Numbered from the stretch's first letter, positions 28,556 to 37,650 are shown. The stretch: 46,901 nucleotides of DNA from Blastomonas sp. (GCF_030373265.1 NZ_JAUCZC010000028.1:1-46901), one strand, 5' to 3'. The notes: generated from the sequence alone by a model not told the origin. Program-made: numbers and translations.

Positions 28556-30055
28556 TCAGGCGGCGACCTTTTCGGCGCCGGCGCGTGCACTGGCCTTGAG
28601 ATATTTGTGCATGTGCTCGGCGACATCGCGGCCATCGCGGATCGCCCAGACGACCAGCGAGGCGCCGCGGACGATGTCGCCGGCGGCAAACACGCCATCC
28701 AGGCTGGTCATCATCGTCTTGTGGTCGACGCGCAGCGTCCCCCAGCGGTTGACCGAGAGGTCCTCGCAACCAAAGGCGCGTGGCAGATCCTCGGGATCGA
28801 AACCCAGCGCCTTGATCACCAGATCGGCGGGAACCGAAAAATCGCTGTCGGGATCGGGCTCTGGCGTGCTGCGACCCGAGGCATCGGGCGCGCCCAGCCG
28901 CATCCGGCTGGCGCGCACCGCGCTCGCGCTCGGCGTGCCCTCGACCGCGACGGGGCCCGAGAGCCAGACGAACTCGACGCCCTCTTCCTCGGCATTGAGC
29001 ACCTCGCGCTGCGAGCCGGGCATGTTGATGCGGTCGCGCCGGTACAGGCATTTGACCGACGATGCACCCTGGCGGACGGCGGTGCGTACGCAGTCCATCG
29101 CAGTATCGCCGCCGCCGATGACGACGACGTTCTTGCCCGCAGCGTTCAGCGCGCCATTTTCGAAATCGAGGACCTCATCGCCAAAGCCCTTGCGGTTGGA
29201 GGCGACGAGAAAATCGAGCGCGGCGACCACGCCATCGGCGCCGATCCCGGGCACCTTGATGTCGCGCGCCTTGTAGACCCCGGTGGCAATCAGGATCGCG
29301 TCGTGCCTGTCGCGCAGCTCTTCCATGCTGGCGTCGCGGCCGACCTCGAAGCCAGAGTGGAACACGATGCCCGCGTCCACAAGCCGCTGAACGCGGCGCA
29401 TCACAACGTCCTTTTCGAGCTTGAAGCCGGGAATGCCATAGGTCAGCAGCCCGCCTGCGCGATCGTAGCGATCATAGACATGGACGTCATAGCCGCCCAT
29501 GCGCAGATATTCGGCGGCCGTCAGCCCTGCGGGGCCCGCGCCGATGATGCCGACCGACTGGCCGCGCGGACGCCCGACCGCGACCGGTTCGACCCAGCCC
29601 TGCTCCCAGGCGGTATCGGTGATGTACTTTTCCACCGATCCGATGGTGACCGCGCCGTGCCCGGAAAACTCGATGACGCAATTGCCTTCGCAAAGGCGAT
29701 CCTGCGGGCAGATGCGGCCGCAGATTTCGGGCATCGTCGAGGTGAGATTGGACATCTCATAGGCTTCGCGCAGCCGCCCTTCCGCGGTCAGCCGCAGCCA
29801 GTCGGGGATGTGGTTGTGCAACGGGCAATGCGTCGAGCAATAGGGCACGCCGCATTGCGAGCAACGCGCGGACTGCTCCTGCGCGGCATGGCCGTCGAAA
29901 CGGTCGGAGATTTCGTCGAAATCTTCGGCGCGCGCATCGGCAGCGCGCTTGGGCGGATAAGACTGGCCAAGATCGACGAACTTCAGCATCGCCAGCTTCT
30001 CAGCCGCCATGGCTGCCACCGTTGCGGTGGGTTGGTTTCCGGATTGCTCGGACAT
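28556..30055 (-). CDS. gltD: Glutamate synthase small chain GltD
   Basis: The 499-residue protein has two N-terminal cysteine clusters for [4Fe-4S] centres (CSQCGVPYCSTHC and CGRICPQDRLCEGNC), then an FAD-binding GAGPAGLTAAEYL motif near residue 173 and an NADPH-binding GGGDTAMDC motif. This is the standard GltD beta-subunit layout that passes electrons from NADPH to GltB. The ATG at 30055 is the first start in a frame that shows family similarity from there on. It heads the leftward gltD, DUF2059, gltB unit, and its promoter must lie in the 312-bp divergent gap shared with uppP. Confidence 0.96.
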   Translation of the reverse strand: MSEQSGNQPTATVAAMAAEKLAMLKFVDLGQSYPPKRAADARAEDFDEISDRFDGHAAQEQSARCSQCGVPYCSTHCPLHNHIPDWLRLTAEGRLREAYEMSNLTSTMPEICGRICPQDRLCEGNCVIEFSGHGAVTIGSVEKYITDTAWEQGWVEPVAVGRPRGQSVGIIGAGPAGLTAAEYLRMGGYDVHVYDRYDRAGGLLTYGIPGFKLEKDVVMRRVQRLVDAGIVFHSGFEVGRDASMEELRDRHDAILIATGVYKARDIKVPGIGADGVVAALDFLVASNRKGFGDEVLDFENGALNAAGKNVVVIGGGDTAMDCVRTAVRQGASSVKCLYRRDRINMPGSQREVLNAEEEGVEFVWLSGPVAVEGTPSASAVRASRMRLGAPDASGRSTPEPDPDSDFSVPADLVIKALGFDPEDLPRAFGCEDLSVNRWGTLRVDHKTMMTSLDGVFAAGDIVRGASLVVWAIRDGRDVAEHMHKYLKASARAGAEKVAA

Positions 30056-30367
30056 CGCCCCTGAACCTTAATCTGTGTGTCGACATAAATCGGCCAGACC
30101 TTCGAGGCCAGCCGCGCATCACGCAGCTTTAGGCGATTGGGCTGGCCGAGTCACGCATTTTTATTCCAATAGGTAAGCAACACTTCCATGTCTTGGGAGG
30201 GCTGAGACACCAAGGGACACTTGCCGTGCCCACCCCCATCAACTGGGTATCATTTCGGTCCCATTTTTGGGGGCGACACACCCCGGGCGAACGATTAAAT
30301 GCCCCGCTGACCATTTTCAAAGCCCCTGACCGTGCGTTGCGCCGTCGCCGACTGAAAGCCGATCCGC
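30056..30367. other. Divergent intergenic region between gltD and uppP
   Basis: This 312-bp gap holds no convincing gene. It contains an AT-rich patch (about 30150-30180, with CATTTTTATTCC) that is a likely promoter area, and CTTGG/CCAAG arms around 30192-30215. Near 30266-30290 CCCATTTTTGGGGG and CACCCCGGG runs could form local hairpins. I could not fix a -35/-10 pair with confidence for either gene, and I see no recognisable riboswitch or small RNA. Confidence 0.5.
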
Positions 30368-31162
30368 ATGGATTTCCTCCAGATGCTGCTCATCGCCATC
30401 GTTCAGGGCGTGACCGAATTTCTTCCGATCTCGTCTTCGGGGCACCTGATTCTGCTGCCGTTTCTGACCGGGTATGAAGATCAGGGACCGATGATCGATG
30501 TCGCGGTGCATGTCGGCTCGCTGCTGGCGATCATCACCTACTTCTTCCGCGATGTCTGGGGGCTGGCGCGCGGCGGTTTTGCAACGGTCGGTATCGGCAA
30601 GGCGCCCGCAGAACGCCGGCTGTTCTGGTTCATCATCCTGGGCACCATCCCTGCTGTGATCGTCGGGCTGTTCCTGAAACAGGGCGGCTACATGGAAGGC
30701 TTCCGCTCCACCCAGTTGGTTGCGATCAACCTGATCATCTATGGCGTGCTGCTGGGCATCGCCGACCGCCTCGGCCGTTCGGACCGCAGCTATGAGGACA
30801 TGGGCCTCAAGGACGCGATCATCGTCGGCCTGGCACAGGCGCTCGCGCTGGTCCCGGGCACATCGCGCTCGGGCGTGACAATGACCGCCGCGCGCGTGCT
30901 GGGCTTTGGCCGCGTCGAGGCAGCGCGTTTCTCGTTCCTGCTGTCGATCCCGGCGGTGGCGGGCGCGGGCGTGCTGATCGTTCCCGATCTGCTCGAGGCC
31001 GGCGGCGACATGGTGATCGAGGCGCTGATCACCGGCGGGCTGACCTTCCTTGCCGCGCTGGGCACGATGGCGTTCCTGATGCGCTTTTTGAAGCGCGCAT
31101 CGATGATGGTGTTCGTGGTGTATCGCATCCTGATGGGCGTGGCATTGCTGATCCTGTTCTAA
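30368..31162 (+). CDS. uppP: Undecaprenyl-diphosphatase UppP (BacA)
   Basis: The 264-residue integral membrane protein has the two hallmark motifs: the glutamate-rich region around E17 (QGVTEFLPISSSGH) and PGTSRSG (163-169) with the catalytic Ser/Arg. There are about seven to eight hydrophobic segments. It dephosphorylates undecaprenyl pyrophosphate to recycle the lipid carrier of peptidoglycan and other envelope polymers. The length is typical. The ATG at 30368 starts directly at the first conserved helix. It is divergent from gltD; the downstream alkylsulfatase-type gene is 132 bases away and probably separate. Confidence 0.96.
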   Translation: MDFLQMLLIAIVQGVTEFLPISSSGHLILLPFLTGYEDQGPMIDVAVHVGSLLAIITYFFRDVWGLARGGFATVGIGKAPAERRLFWFIILGTIPAVIVGLFLKQGGYMEGFRSTQLVAINLIIYGVLLGIADRLGRSDRSYEDMGLKDAIIVGLAQALALVPGTSRSGVTMTAARVLGFGRVEAARFSFLLSIPAVAGAGVLIVPDLLEAGGDMVIEALITGGLTFLAALGTMAFLMRFLKRASMMVFVVYRILMGVALLILF

Positions 31163-31294
31163 GGCGCCTGCCCACGCCCTCACCTCCATCATCGCCTGCC
31201 ACGATCTGCTGCTGACATCCGCCCCCGCTTATGGCAGCATGACTGCCAATATATAAGGCGCAGCAGCGCCAGGCGATCAGGATGGAGGATGACG

Positions 31295-33238
31295 ATGAAG
31301 CGGATCTGGAAAACCGGCGTGATGGCGCTTGCACTTGCGACCCCGATGGCGGCGCAGGCGCAACTCACCGACGCTGAGCGCGCCGCGGTGCTGGCGCGGC
31401 TGCCCGCCGATGACGGCAGCGACCTCGCCGACGCCACCCGCGGCAAGATAGCTGACATTCCCGGCGGACTGATCAGGACAGCCGATGGCAAGACCGTGTG
31501 GGATGCGGGCGCGTTCGACTTCCTGAAGGCCGAAACCGCGCCTGCCACCGTCCACCCCTCGTTGTGGCGCCATGCCCGGCTCAACCATATCCACGGCCTG
31601 TTCGAGATCGTCCCCGGCAAGGTCTGGCAGGTGCGCGGCTATGACATCGCGGTGATGACGATCATTGCCGGCAAGACCGGATGGATCGTCATCGATCCGC
31701 TGCTCACCGAAGAAGCGGCCGCCGCCGCGATGGCATTGGCCGAACCGAAGATCGGCAAGCGCCCCATTTCCGCGGTGCTGTTCAGCCACAGCCATGCCGA
31801 CCATTTCGGCGGCGTTGGCGGGATCATTTCGGCTGACGAGGTCAAGCGCCGCAAGGTGCCCGTGGTCGCGCCGCATGGCTTTGCCGAAGAAGCGGTGAGC
31901 GAGAACGTGTTGGCGGGCAATGCGATGACCCGGCGCAGCGCGTACATGTTCGGCACCGCGCTAGCACCGGGGGCCGAAGGTCGCGTCGACACCGGCCTGG
32001 GCACGGGTCTTTCGGTCGGCACCACCGGCTATCTCGCGCCCAACATGCTGATCGGGCCCGAGGGCGGATTGAAGACCATCGACGGGGTGCGGTTCGACTT
32101 CATGGATGCGGCGGGCACCGAGGCGCCGGCCGAGTTCCTGTTCTATCTGCCCGACTTCAAGGTGCTGCACACCACCGAGGTTTCGGTGAAGACATTGCAC
32201 AACATCCTGACGCTGCGCGGCGCGCAGGTGCGCGATGCGCTGCGCTGGTCGAAGATCATCGACTCGGCTTTGGTCAAATGGGGCAATGAGGCCGAAGTGC
32301 AGATTGCCTCGCACAACTGGCCGACCTGGGGCCAGGCGCGGGTTGCCGCCTATCTCGAGAACCAGCGCGATGCCTATCGCTATGTCCACGACCGCACGCT
32401 GGGCCGCGCCAACTCGGGCATGACGCTGCACGAGGTCGCCGACGGCATCGCCGAGCCCTCCGCGCAGCAGCAAGCTTTTGCCTCACGCGGCTATTACGGC
32501 ACGATCAACCACAACATGAAGGCGACCTATCAGCGCTATTATGGCTGGTGGGATGGGGTGCCTGCCAACTTCAATCCGCTGCCGCCGGTGACTGCTGGCA
32601 AGGGCTATGTCGAGCTGGCTGGCGGCGCCGATGCGTTGCTTGCTGCCGGGAAGAAGGCGCAAGGCGCGGGCAACCACCGCTGGGCCGCCGAACTGCTCAA
32701 CCATCTGGTGTTCGCCGAGCCGAACAACGCCGCAGCCAAGGCGGCGCTCGCGGACAGCTACGAGGCCTTGGGCTTTGCCGCCGAGTCGGGCATCTGGCGC
32801 AATTATTATCTGGCAGGCGCCGCCACGCTGCGCGGCACCGAACTTCCGCGCCGCGGCGCAAGCACCCAGAGCCGCAGCTTCATCAGCGCGATTCCGACGG
32901 CCGAGTTCTTCGATGCGCTGGCCACCCGCTTTGCCGCCGAGCGATCGGGCAACATGCGCGCGCGGATCAACTTCATCCTGCCTGACACCAAGGAGACCCT
33001 GGGCATCATGGTCAACGGCGATGTCGAGATCCCGCGCTACGGCGCGACCCTGAGCGATGCCAATGCTACGGTGACACTCAACCGCAAGGACTTCGACGCG
33101 ATCGTGCTGGGCGAGACCGATTTTCCGAAACTGATGCAATCGGGCGCGATGAAGATCGACGGCGATTCAGGCCTGTTCCTGCGCTGGCTGATGCTCCACC
33201 CGCCGTTTGACCCGGCGTTTGCCGTGGTGACGCCTTGA
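31295..33238 (+). CDS. Alkyl sulfatase of the SdsA1/BDS1 metallo-beta-lactamase family
   Basis: The 647-residue product has a signal peptide (MKRIWKTGVMALALATPMAA, cleavage near AQA). An MBL-fold domain with the zinc motif H165-S-H167-A-D169-H170 follows, with later ligand candidates in TTEVS and IASHNWPTWG. The middle alkylsulfatase dimerisation domain and a C-terminal SCP2-like domain match the three-domain SdsA layout and the usual length of about 650. Such enzymes hydrolyse primary or secondary alkyl sulfates such as SDS to alcohol and sulfate in the periplasm. The ATG at 31295 is chosen over 31289 because TGGAGG at 31283-31288 then has 6-base spacing. The gene is followed by a family E repeat and a convergent GST gene. 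Confidence 0.9.
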   Translation: MKRIWKTGVMALALATPMAAQAQLTDAERAAVLARLPADDGSDLADATRGKIADIPGGLIRTADGKTVWDAGAFDFLKAETAPATVHPSLWRHARLNHIHGLFEIVPGKVWQVRGYDIAVMTIIAGKTGWIVIDPLLTEEAAAAAMALAEPKIGKRPISAVLFSHSHADHFGGVGGIISADEVKRRKVPVVAPHGFAEEAVSENVLAGNAMTRRSAYMFGTALAPGAEGRVDTGLGTGLSVGTTGYLAPNMLIGPEGGLKTIDGVRFDFMDAAGTEAPAEFLFYLPDFKVLHTTEVSVKTLHNILTLRGAQVRDALRWSKIIDSALVKWGNEAEVQIASHNWPTWGQARVAAYLENQRDAYRYVHDRTLGRANSGMTLHEVADGIAEPSAQQQAFASRGYYGTINHNMKATYQRYYGWWDGVPANFNPLPPVTAGKGYVELAGGADALLAAGKKAQGAGNHRWAAELLNHLVFAEPNNAAAKAALADSYEALGFAAESGIWRNYYLAGAATLRGTELPRRGASTQSRSFISAIPTAEFFDALATRFAAERSGNMRARINFILPDTKETLGIMVNGDVEIPRYGATLSDANATVTLNRKDFDAIVLGETDFPKLMQSGAMKIDGDSGLFLRWLMLHPPFDPAFAVVTP

Positions 33239-33249
33239 GAAGAGCGCTT

Positions 33250-33369
33250 TCCCCTACCGCTTGCGGGAGGGGTGGCTGAGCCGAAGGCGAAGACGGGGTG
33301 GGCCTGAAATTAGAGGCAGAACAGGCCCACCCCGGCCTTCGGCCACCCCTCCCGCAAGCGGGAGGGGTG
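33250..33369. repeat. Paired palindromic repeat, family E (second copy), between convergent genes
   Basis: It repeats the units seen at 21492-21627: left GCGGGAGGGGTGGCTGAGCC, GAAGGCGAAGACGGGGTGGG; right CAGGCCCACCCCGGCCTTCG, CCACCCCTCCCGCAAGCGGG. The middle spacer is different. It again separates a rightward gene from a convergent GST gene, and its large hairpin could terminate transcription from both sides. Confidence 0.85.
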
Positions 33370-33379
33370 ATGTCTGTCC

Positions 33380-34033
33380 CTACCGCTCGAACCGATCGAT
33401 CACCCACGGCTCGGCGAGCGCAGCTTCGGTCCACTGCGCCATCCATTCGTGGCCCAGCACCGCCTCGCTATAGGCGCGGGCGAAGCCCGGCAGCGTGAAG
33501 CCATAGGTTTCGAACCGGCTGATCACGGGGGCGAACATGATGTCCGCCGCGCCAAAGCTGCCGAACAGGAACGGGCCGCCGCGCCCCCAGCGCGCGCGCG
33601 CCTCGGCCCAGAGCGACAGGATGCGCATGACGTCCTGATGCGCCTCTGGGCTGACCGGCACGTCGGTGTGGCGGGCGCGCATGTTCATGCTGAATTCGCG
33701 ACGCAGCGCCATATACCCGCTGTGCATTTCCGCCGCCATCGACCGCGCCAGCCCGCAGGCGACCGGATCCTTGGGCCAGAAGCGGTCGCGGTGGGTCTTG
33801 TCGGCCAGCCAGTCGATGATCGCCAGCGAGTCCCAAACCACCGCCTCGCCGTCCCACAGCACCGGCACCTTGCCGGCCGAGGGCTGGAATTCTTCACGCT
33901 GGCGGGTTTCGGCCCAGGCATCGTCATACAGCGGAACAACGATCTCTTCGAATGGCAGGCCGGACTGCTTGCACGCCAGCCAGCCGCGCAGCGACCAGCT
34001 CGAATAGGTCTTGTTGCCGATGTAGAGTTTCAT
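33380..34033 (-). CDS. Glutathione S-transferase family protein (second copy)
   Basis: The 217-residue protein has an N-terminal thioredoxin-like domain starting KLYIGNKTYSSWSLRGWL, with a Ser-rich active-site region in place of a CPxS. It then has GKVPVLWDGEAVVWDSLAIIDWLA, the usual cis-Pro and glutathione-binding segment, and a helical C-terminal domain with GAADIMFAPVISR. It is distinct from the GST at 21633, being closer to YfcF- or Tau/zeta-like bacterial GSTs, so this is not a local duplication. It follows engB 19 bases downstream in the same direction and is likely co-transcribed with it. The substrate is unknown. Confidence 0.92.
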   Translation of the reverse strand: MKLYIGNKTYSSWSLRGWLACKQSGLPFEEIVVPLYDDAWAETRQREEFQPSAGKVPVLWDGEAVVWDSLAIIDWLADKTHRDRFWPKDPVACGLARSMAAEMHSGYMALRREFSMNMRARHTDVPVSPEAHQDVMRILSLWAEARARWGRGGPFLFGSFGAADIMFAPVISRFETYGFTLPGFARAYSEAVLGHEWMAQWTEAALAEPWVIDRFER

Positions 34034-34052
34034 GGCTGCCCTGCCGTGCTGG

Positions 34053-34709
34053 TCACTCGCTGATCGAATCCATCACGAAGCCGCGCAGTTCGTCAATCCC
34101 CATGCGCTTTTCGGACGAGGTGATGATGACATCGGGGAAGGCGGCGGCGTGCTTGCGGGCTTCGGCGCGGGTGGCGTCGGCGACCTTTTCGAGCTCGCTC
34201 GCCTTGATCTTGTCGGCCTTGGTCAGCACCAGCCGGTAGCTGACGGCAGCTTCGTCGAGCATCTTCATGACGTCGAGATCGACCTCCTTGATCCCGTGGC
34301 GGCTGTCGATCAGCACCAGGGTGCGCTTGAGCACCGCGCGGCCACGCAGATAGTCGTTGATCAGGAAGCGCCATTTCTTGACGACATCCTTGGGCGCCTT
34401 GGCATAGCCATAGCCCGGCATGTCGACGACGCGGAAACGCACCGGATCACCGATATCGAAGAAGTTCAATTCCTGCGTACGCCCCGGCGTCACCGAAGTG
34501 CGCGCGATCGCGCGCCTGCCGACCAGCGCATTGAGCAGCGAGGACTTGCCGACGTTCGAACGCCCTGCAAACGCGATCTCGGGCACCGATGGCGGCGGCA
34601 GGAATTCGAGCGCAGGCGCCGACTTGAGGAAAGTCACCGAGCCCGAGAACAGCCGGTTGGCCTCCTGCAGCAGCGGGTGGATGGTGGGCTGGGCTTCATC
34701 CATGTTCAT
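34053..34709 (-). CDS. engB: Ribosome-biogenesis GTP-binding protein EngB (YsxC/YihA)
   Basis: The 218-residue GTPase shows G1 GRSNVGKSS (49-57), a G2 Thr in TPGRTQELNFF, G3 DMPGYGYAK (96-104), G4 TKAD and G5 TSS. It takes part in late assembly of the large ribosomal subunit. The ATG at 34709 has GAGG about 9 bases upstream. An in-frame ATG at 34727 lies inside the edge of a repeat, and another at 34703 is also possible. It lies after yidC in the conserved rpmH, rnpA, yidD, yidC, engB order seen in many proteobacteria, here interrupted only by a repeat. Confidence 0.94.
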   Translation of the reverse strand: MNMDEAQPTIHPLLQEANRLFSGSVTFLKSAPALEFLPPPSVPEIAFAGRSNVGKSSLLNALVGRRAIARTSVTPGRTQELNFFDIGDPVRFRVVDMPGYGYAKAPKDVVKKWRFLINDYLRGRAVLKRTLVLIDSRHGIKEVDLDVMKMLDEAAVSYRLVLTKADKIKASELEKVADATRAEARKHAAAFPDVIITSSEKRMGIDELRGFVMDSISE

Positions 34710-34721
34710 TTTCCATTTCCT

Positions 34722-34804
34722 CGTCATTCCCGCGCACGCGGGAATCCCGCTTCTGCGCGAATGCTAAGACAGGTAGCGGGACCCCCGCCTTCGCGGGGGT
34801 GACG
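34722..34804. repeat. Paired palindromic intergenic repeat, family A-prime (CGTCATTCCCGCG type)
   Basis: The left unit (CGTCATTCCCGCGCACGCGG, then GAATCCCGCT) and the right unit (AGCGGGACCCCCGCCTTCGC, then GGGGGTGACG) face each other with compensatory differences. A second copy lies at 44295-44377. The element lies between yidC and engB, and its left edge touches alternative starts of engB. I recall CGTCATTCCCGCG-type repeats from many proteobacteria. Confidence 0.85.
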
Positions 34805-34820
34805 AGAAATCTGGCAACCA

Positions 34821-36611
34821 TCACGCCTTGCTCTTGTCTTTCTCGGCCTTGGCCGCCTTGGCCGCCGCCTCTTGCGCCGCCAGTTCCTTCAATTGCGGAT
34901 GGCGGCTGTAGAGCCACTTCTGCTGCGCGATGGTGAGCACGTTGGACATCGCCCAATACAGCTGCAAACCGGCGGCGAACGGCGCCATCACGAACATCAG
35001 CACCCACGGCATGATCGAGAAGACCTGCTGCTGGACCGGGTCCATCGGCGCGGGATTGAGCTTGAACTGCAGCCACATGGTGACACCCAGGATGATCGGC
35101 AGTATGCCGATGGCGATCATGCTCGGCGGATCGAAGGGCAGCAGACCGAACAGGTTGACCGGGGTCAGCGGATCGGGCGCCGACAGATCCTTGATCCACA
35201 GCACGAACGGCTGGTGGCGCATTTCGATGGCGAGCAGCAGCACCTTGTAGAGCGCGAAGAACACCGGAATCTGCAGGAACATCGGCAGGCATCCGGCGAG
35301 CGGATTGACCTTTTCCTTGCGGTACAGCTCCATCATCTCGGTCTGGAGCTTCTGCTTGTCGTCCTTGTAGCGCTCCTGCAGCGCCTTCATCTTGGGCTGC
35401 ACCGCGCGCATCGAGGCCATCGAGGCGAACTGGCGCTGCGCGATCGGGAACATCAGCCCGCGGATGATGATGGTGAGCAGGATGATCGCGACGCCGAAGT
35501 TGCCGACCTGCTCGAACAGCCAGTTGAGCAGCTTGAAGATCGGCTTTTCGAACCAGATGAACCAGCCCCAGTCGACCGCGCGGTCGAGCAGCTTGATATC
35601 CTTGGCATCGACATAATCGTCGAGCAGTTCGGTTTCCTTGGCACCGGCAAACAGCATCGAGTTGGTCTCGATCATCCGGCCGGGGGCGACCACCTTGCTG
35701 TCGAACAGCAGCTCGGACTGATAGAGGTTGTTGCCCAAAGCGCGGAAGTTGCCCGCCATCTGGCCGGTCGAACCCGGCGCGGGGATCAGCGCGGACAGCC
35801 AGTAATGGTCGGTAAAGCCCAGCCAGTCGATGTTGCCGCCATATTCGACCAGCCGTTTGGGGTTCTCGTCGAGATCGTCATAATGCACGTCGAAATCGGC
35901 GACATCGTCGAACACGCCGAGCGGTCCGTTGCGCACGGTCCAGGTGCTGGGATCGGCATTGGCGCTGGTGCGGTTGATCAGCCCAAGCGGACGCACGATC
36001 GCGGGCGACGTGCCCGAATTGATGAAGCGCTGGGTGATGGTGATCAGATAATTCGCGTCGATCGCGTAGACGATCTCGAAGCGCTGTCCGGCAGGGTTGG
36101 TCCAGCGCAGGGTCACCGGCGTCGCCGGAGTCAGCGTGGCGCCGCTCGGGGCCCACACCGTCTGGCTGGTGGGGGTGACGACACCCTCGCCGATCCAGCC
36201 GAACTGCGCGAAATACTGGTCGGCGGTGCCGGCGGGCGAGAACAGGTGGACGAGGTCGCTGTCGGCGTCGAGCCGCTCGCGATAGTCCTTGAGCACGACA
36301 TCGTCGATGCGCGCGCCGGTGAGGTTGATCGAACCGCCAACGCGCGGAGCGTCGATCGCGACGCGGGTGCTGTCGGCGAGAACGGCGGTGCGGCTGCGGA
36401 TGATCTTGGACGCGCTGCCGGTATCGGGAACAGCCCCTGAAACGGAGCCGCCCCCGGGCGCGGTGTTGTCGAGGCCGGGACGCGGCGCGTTCGCCACATC
36501 CTCGACCGTTGCCGGGCGCGCTGGATAGAAGACTTCCAGCGCGTAAGGCCATCCGAACAGAATCAGGGCCATCAGGGTGATGGCCAGGATGACGTTACGC
36601 TGATTCTCCAC
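34821..36611 (-). CDS. yidC: Membrane protein insertase YidC
   Basis: The 596-residue protein has an N-terminal membrane anchor (VILAITLMALILFGWPYAL), a large periplasmic P1 domain (about residues 40-340) and the conserved C-terminal five-helix Oxa1-type domain (about 360-575). The latter contains the QRQFASMASMRAVQPKMKAL and NPLAGCLPMFLQIPVFFALY segments, and a basic tail ends the protein. It inserts and folds inner-membrane proteins with or without SecYEG. The start is GTG at 36611 (GTG GAG AAT CAG), with ACGAGG eight bases upstream; there is no ATG near it. The gene follows yidD by 50 bases in the same direction. Confidence 0.97.
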   Translation of the reverse strand: MENQRNVILAITLMALILFGWPYALEVFYPARPATVEDVANAPRPGLDNTAPGGGSVSGAVPDTGSASKIIRSRTAVLADSTRVAIDAPRVGGSINLTGARIDDVVLKDYRERLDADSDLVHLFSPAGTADQYFAQFGWIGEGVVTPTSQTVWAPSGATLTPATPVTLRWTNPAGQRFEIVYAIDANYLITITQRFINSGTSPAIVRPLGLINRTSANADPSTWTVRNGPLGVFDDVADFDVHYDDLDENPKRLVEYGGNIDWLGFTDHYWLSALIPAPGSTGQMAGNFRALGNNLYQSELLFDSKVVAPGRMIETNSMLFAGAKETELLDDYVDAKDIKLLDRAVDWGWFIWFEKPIFKLLNWLFEQVGNFGVAIILLTIIIRGLMFPIAQRQFASMASMRAVQPKMKALQERYKDDKQKLQTEMMELYRKEKVNPLAGCLPMFLQIPVFFALYKVLLLAIEMRHQPFVLWIKDLSAPDPLTPVNLFGLLPFDPPSMIAIGILPIILGVTMWLQFKLNPAPMDPVQQQVFSIMPWVLMFVMAPFAAGLQLYWAMSNVLTIAQQKWLYSRHPQLKELAAQEAAAKAAKAEKDKSKA

Positions 36612-36661
36612 GCTTCAAACCTCGTTCCGGTAATGCAATTCGGGGGCGCCTCATGTGCGCG

Positions 36662-36871
36662 TCAGGGCACCGGATCATGGCCGTGCCCGCCCCATGGGTG
36701 ACAGCGCAATAGCCGCTTCATCGCCAACCAGCCACCCTTAATCGCACCATGCTTGTTGAGCGCCTGGATGGCATATTCCGAGCAACTCGGGCTGTAGCGG
36801 CAAGTCGGCGGCAGAATGCGCGAAGGGCCCATTTGCCAGCCCCGCGCGATCCAGATGAGGATCTGCTTCAT
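36662..36871 (-). CDS. yidD: Membrane protein insertion efficiency factor YidD
   Basis: The 69-residue product has the full family pattern: an amphipathic N-terminal helix ([14 protein letters not shown]), the cysteine motif [11 protein letters not shown], the [22 protein letters not shown] block and a GGHGHDPVP tail. It helps YidC-dependent insertion and sits on the inner face of the membrane. It starts 9 bases after the rnpA stop and ends 50 bases before yidC, in the classical rnpA-yidD-yidC order. Confidence 0.96.
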   Translation of the reverse strand: MKQILIWIARGWQMGPSRILPPTCRYSPSCSEYAIQALNKHGAIKGGWLAMKRLLRCHPWGGHGHDPVP

Positions 36872-36880
36872 CGCAGCCCC

Positions 36881-37270
36881 CTACCGCCGTTTGGGCTTGC
36901 CGCGCGGCGGACGGCGATCGGCCGATGCCTTGCCATCGCGCACCCGTTCGAGCGCGCGGACCATGTCCGCCTGCATCGCTGCGAAGTCGCGCGTCATGGC
37001 TTCGCCGCGCCCGATCAGCACATGATCGGCGCCGGCCAGGCCATGATCGGCGAGCACCTGGTGCACCATCGCCCGGAAGCGCCGCTTGATGCGGTTGCGG
37101 GTGACCGCGTTGCCGATCTTCTTGGTGACGGTGTAGCCGACGCGAATCTGTGCGCTGTCGTCGCCGCGCGGCTTGACCAGCAGCACGAACGCCGGAGTAC
37201 CGACACGCAGGCCGCCATTGGCCGCGAGAAAATCGGAGCGTTGACGCAGCACGACGGGCGCGCCGACCAT
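36881..37270 (-). CDS. rnpA: Ribonuclease P protein component RnpA
   Basis: The 129-residue protein has the RnpA core: LRQRSDFLAA at the start, a central VGYTVTKKIGNAVTRNRIKRRFRAM block (the RNR motif that binds RNase P RNA) and a basic, Lys/Arg/Pro-rich tail. It assists the catalytic RNA in tRNA 5' maturation. The start at the ATG 37270 gives a normal length but has no clear ribosome site. The frame stays open upstream through the whole of rpmH, with in-frame GTG codons at 37333 and 37321, so a longer form, or one overlapping rpmH, cannot be ruled out. Its stop lies 9 bases before yidD. Confidence 0.9.
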   Translation of the reverse strand: MVGAPVVLRQRSDFLAANGGLRVGTPAFVLLVKPRGDDSAQIRVGYTVTKKIGNAVTRNRIKRRFRAMVHQVLADHGLAGADHVLIGRGEAMTRDFAAMQADMVRALERVRDGKASADRRPPRGKPKRR

Positions 37271-37347
37271 AGCCGGAGCGCCCGTCGATGCGGTCAAACT
37301 GGAAGGAAGATCAGCAGCCACGCCCGCATCCACGGGCGAAGCCCCGA

Positions 37348-37482
37348 TCAGGCGCTCAGGCGCTTGCGGCCCCGCGCGCGACGGGCGCGCAGGATCGAAC
37401 GGCCACCCGGCGTGGCAGTGCGCGAACGGAAACCGTGACGACGAGCGCGCACAAGGTTGCTGGGCTGAAATGTGCGCTTCAT
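37348..37482 (-). CDS. rpmH: 50S ribosomal protein L34
   Basis: This 44-residue gene lies in a different frame from the rnpA open frame. It reads [20 protein letters not shown] and ends RGRKRLSA, the standard L34 sequence and length. AGGAG lies 6 bases upstream of the ATG (in TTTCAGGAGTGCCGC). It heads the leftward block rpmH, rnpA, yidD, yidC, engB. A TTGACT -35 box about 100 bases upstream is the likely promoter. Confidence 0.97.
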   Translation of the reverse strand: MKRTFQPSNLVRARRHGFRSRTATPGGRSILRARRARGRKRLSA

Positions 37483-37557
37483 GCGGCACTCCTGAAAATC
37501 GGTGTTAGTGAATGATTCGCCGCGTGCCTGGGTGATACCATGCCCGCGAAAGCAGGC

Positions 37558-37586
37558 CGCTTACGGTTGCAGCCCGGCAAAGTCAA
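37558..37586 (-). promoter_or_regulatory. Possible promoter for rpmH-rnpA
   Basis: On the leftward strand TTGACT (37586-37581) is followed after 17 bases by TAAGCG (37563-37558). The -35 is strong and the -10 is weak. It lies in the 168-bp gap between the exported hypothetical gene and rpmH, which holds no other gene; a strong housekeeping promoter is expected there. Confidence 0.35.
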
Positions 37587-37650
37587 GCGATCCGCGCGAA
37601 ACCTGCACCATTTCCGCCAGTCTGGAAGAGGCCCCCAGCGCGCACGCCGG

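Noticed and set aside
30192-30290. Possible small RNA or riboswitch between gltD and uppP
   Set aside because: Short complementary arms exist, but no known motif, terminator or clear promoter supports an RNA gene.
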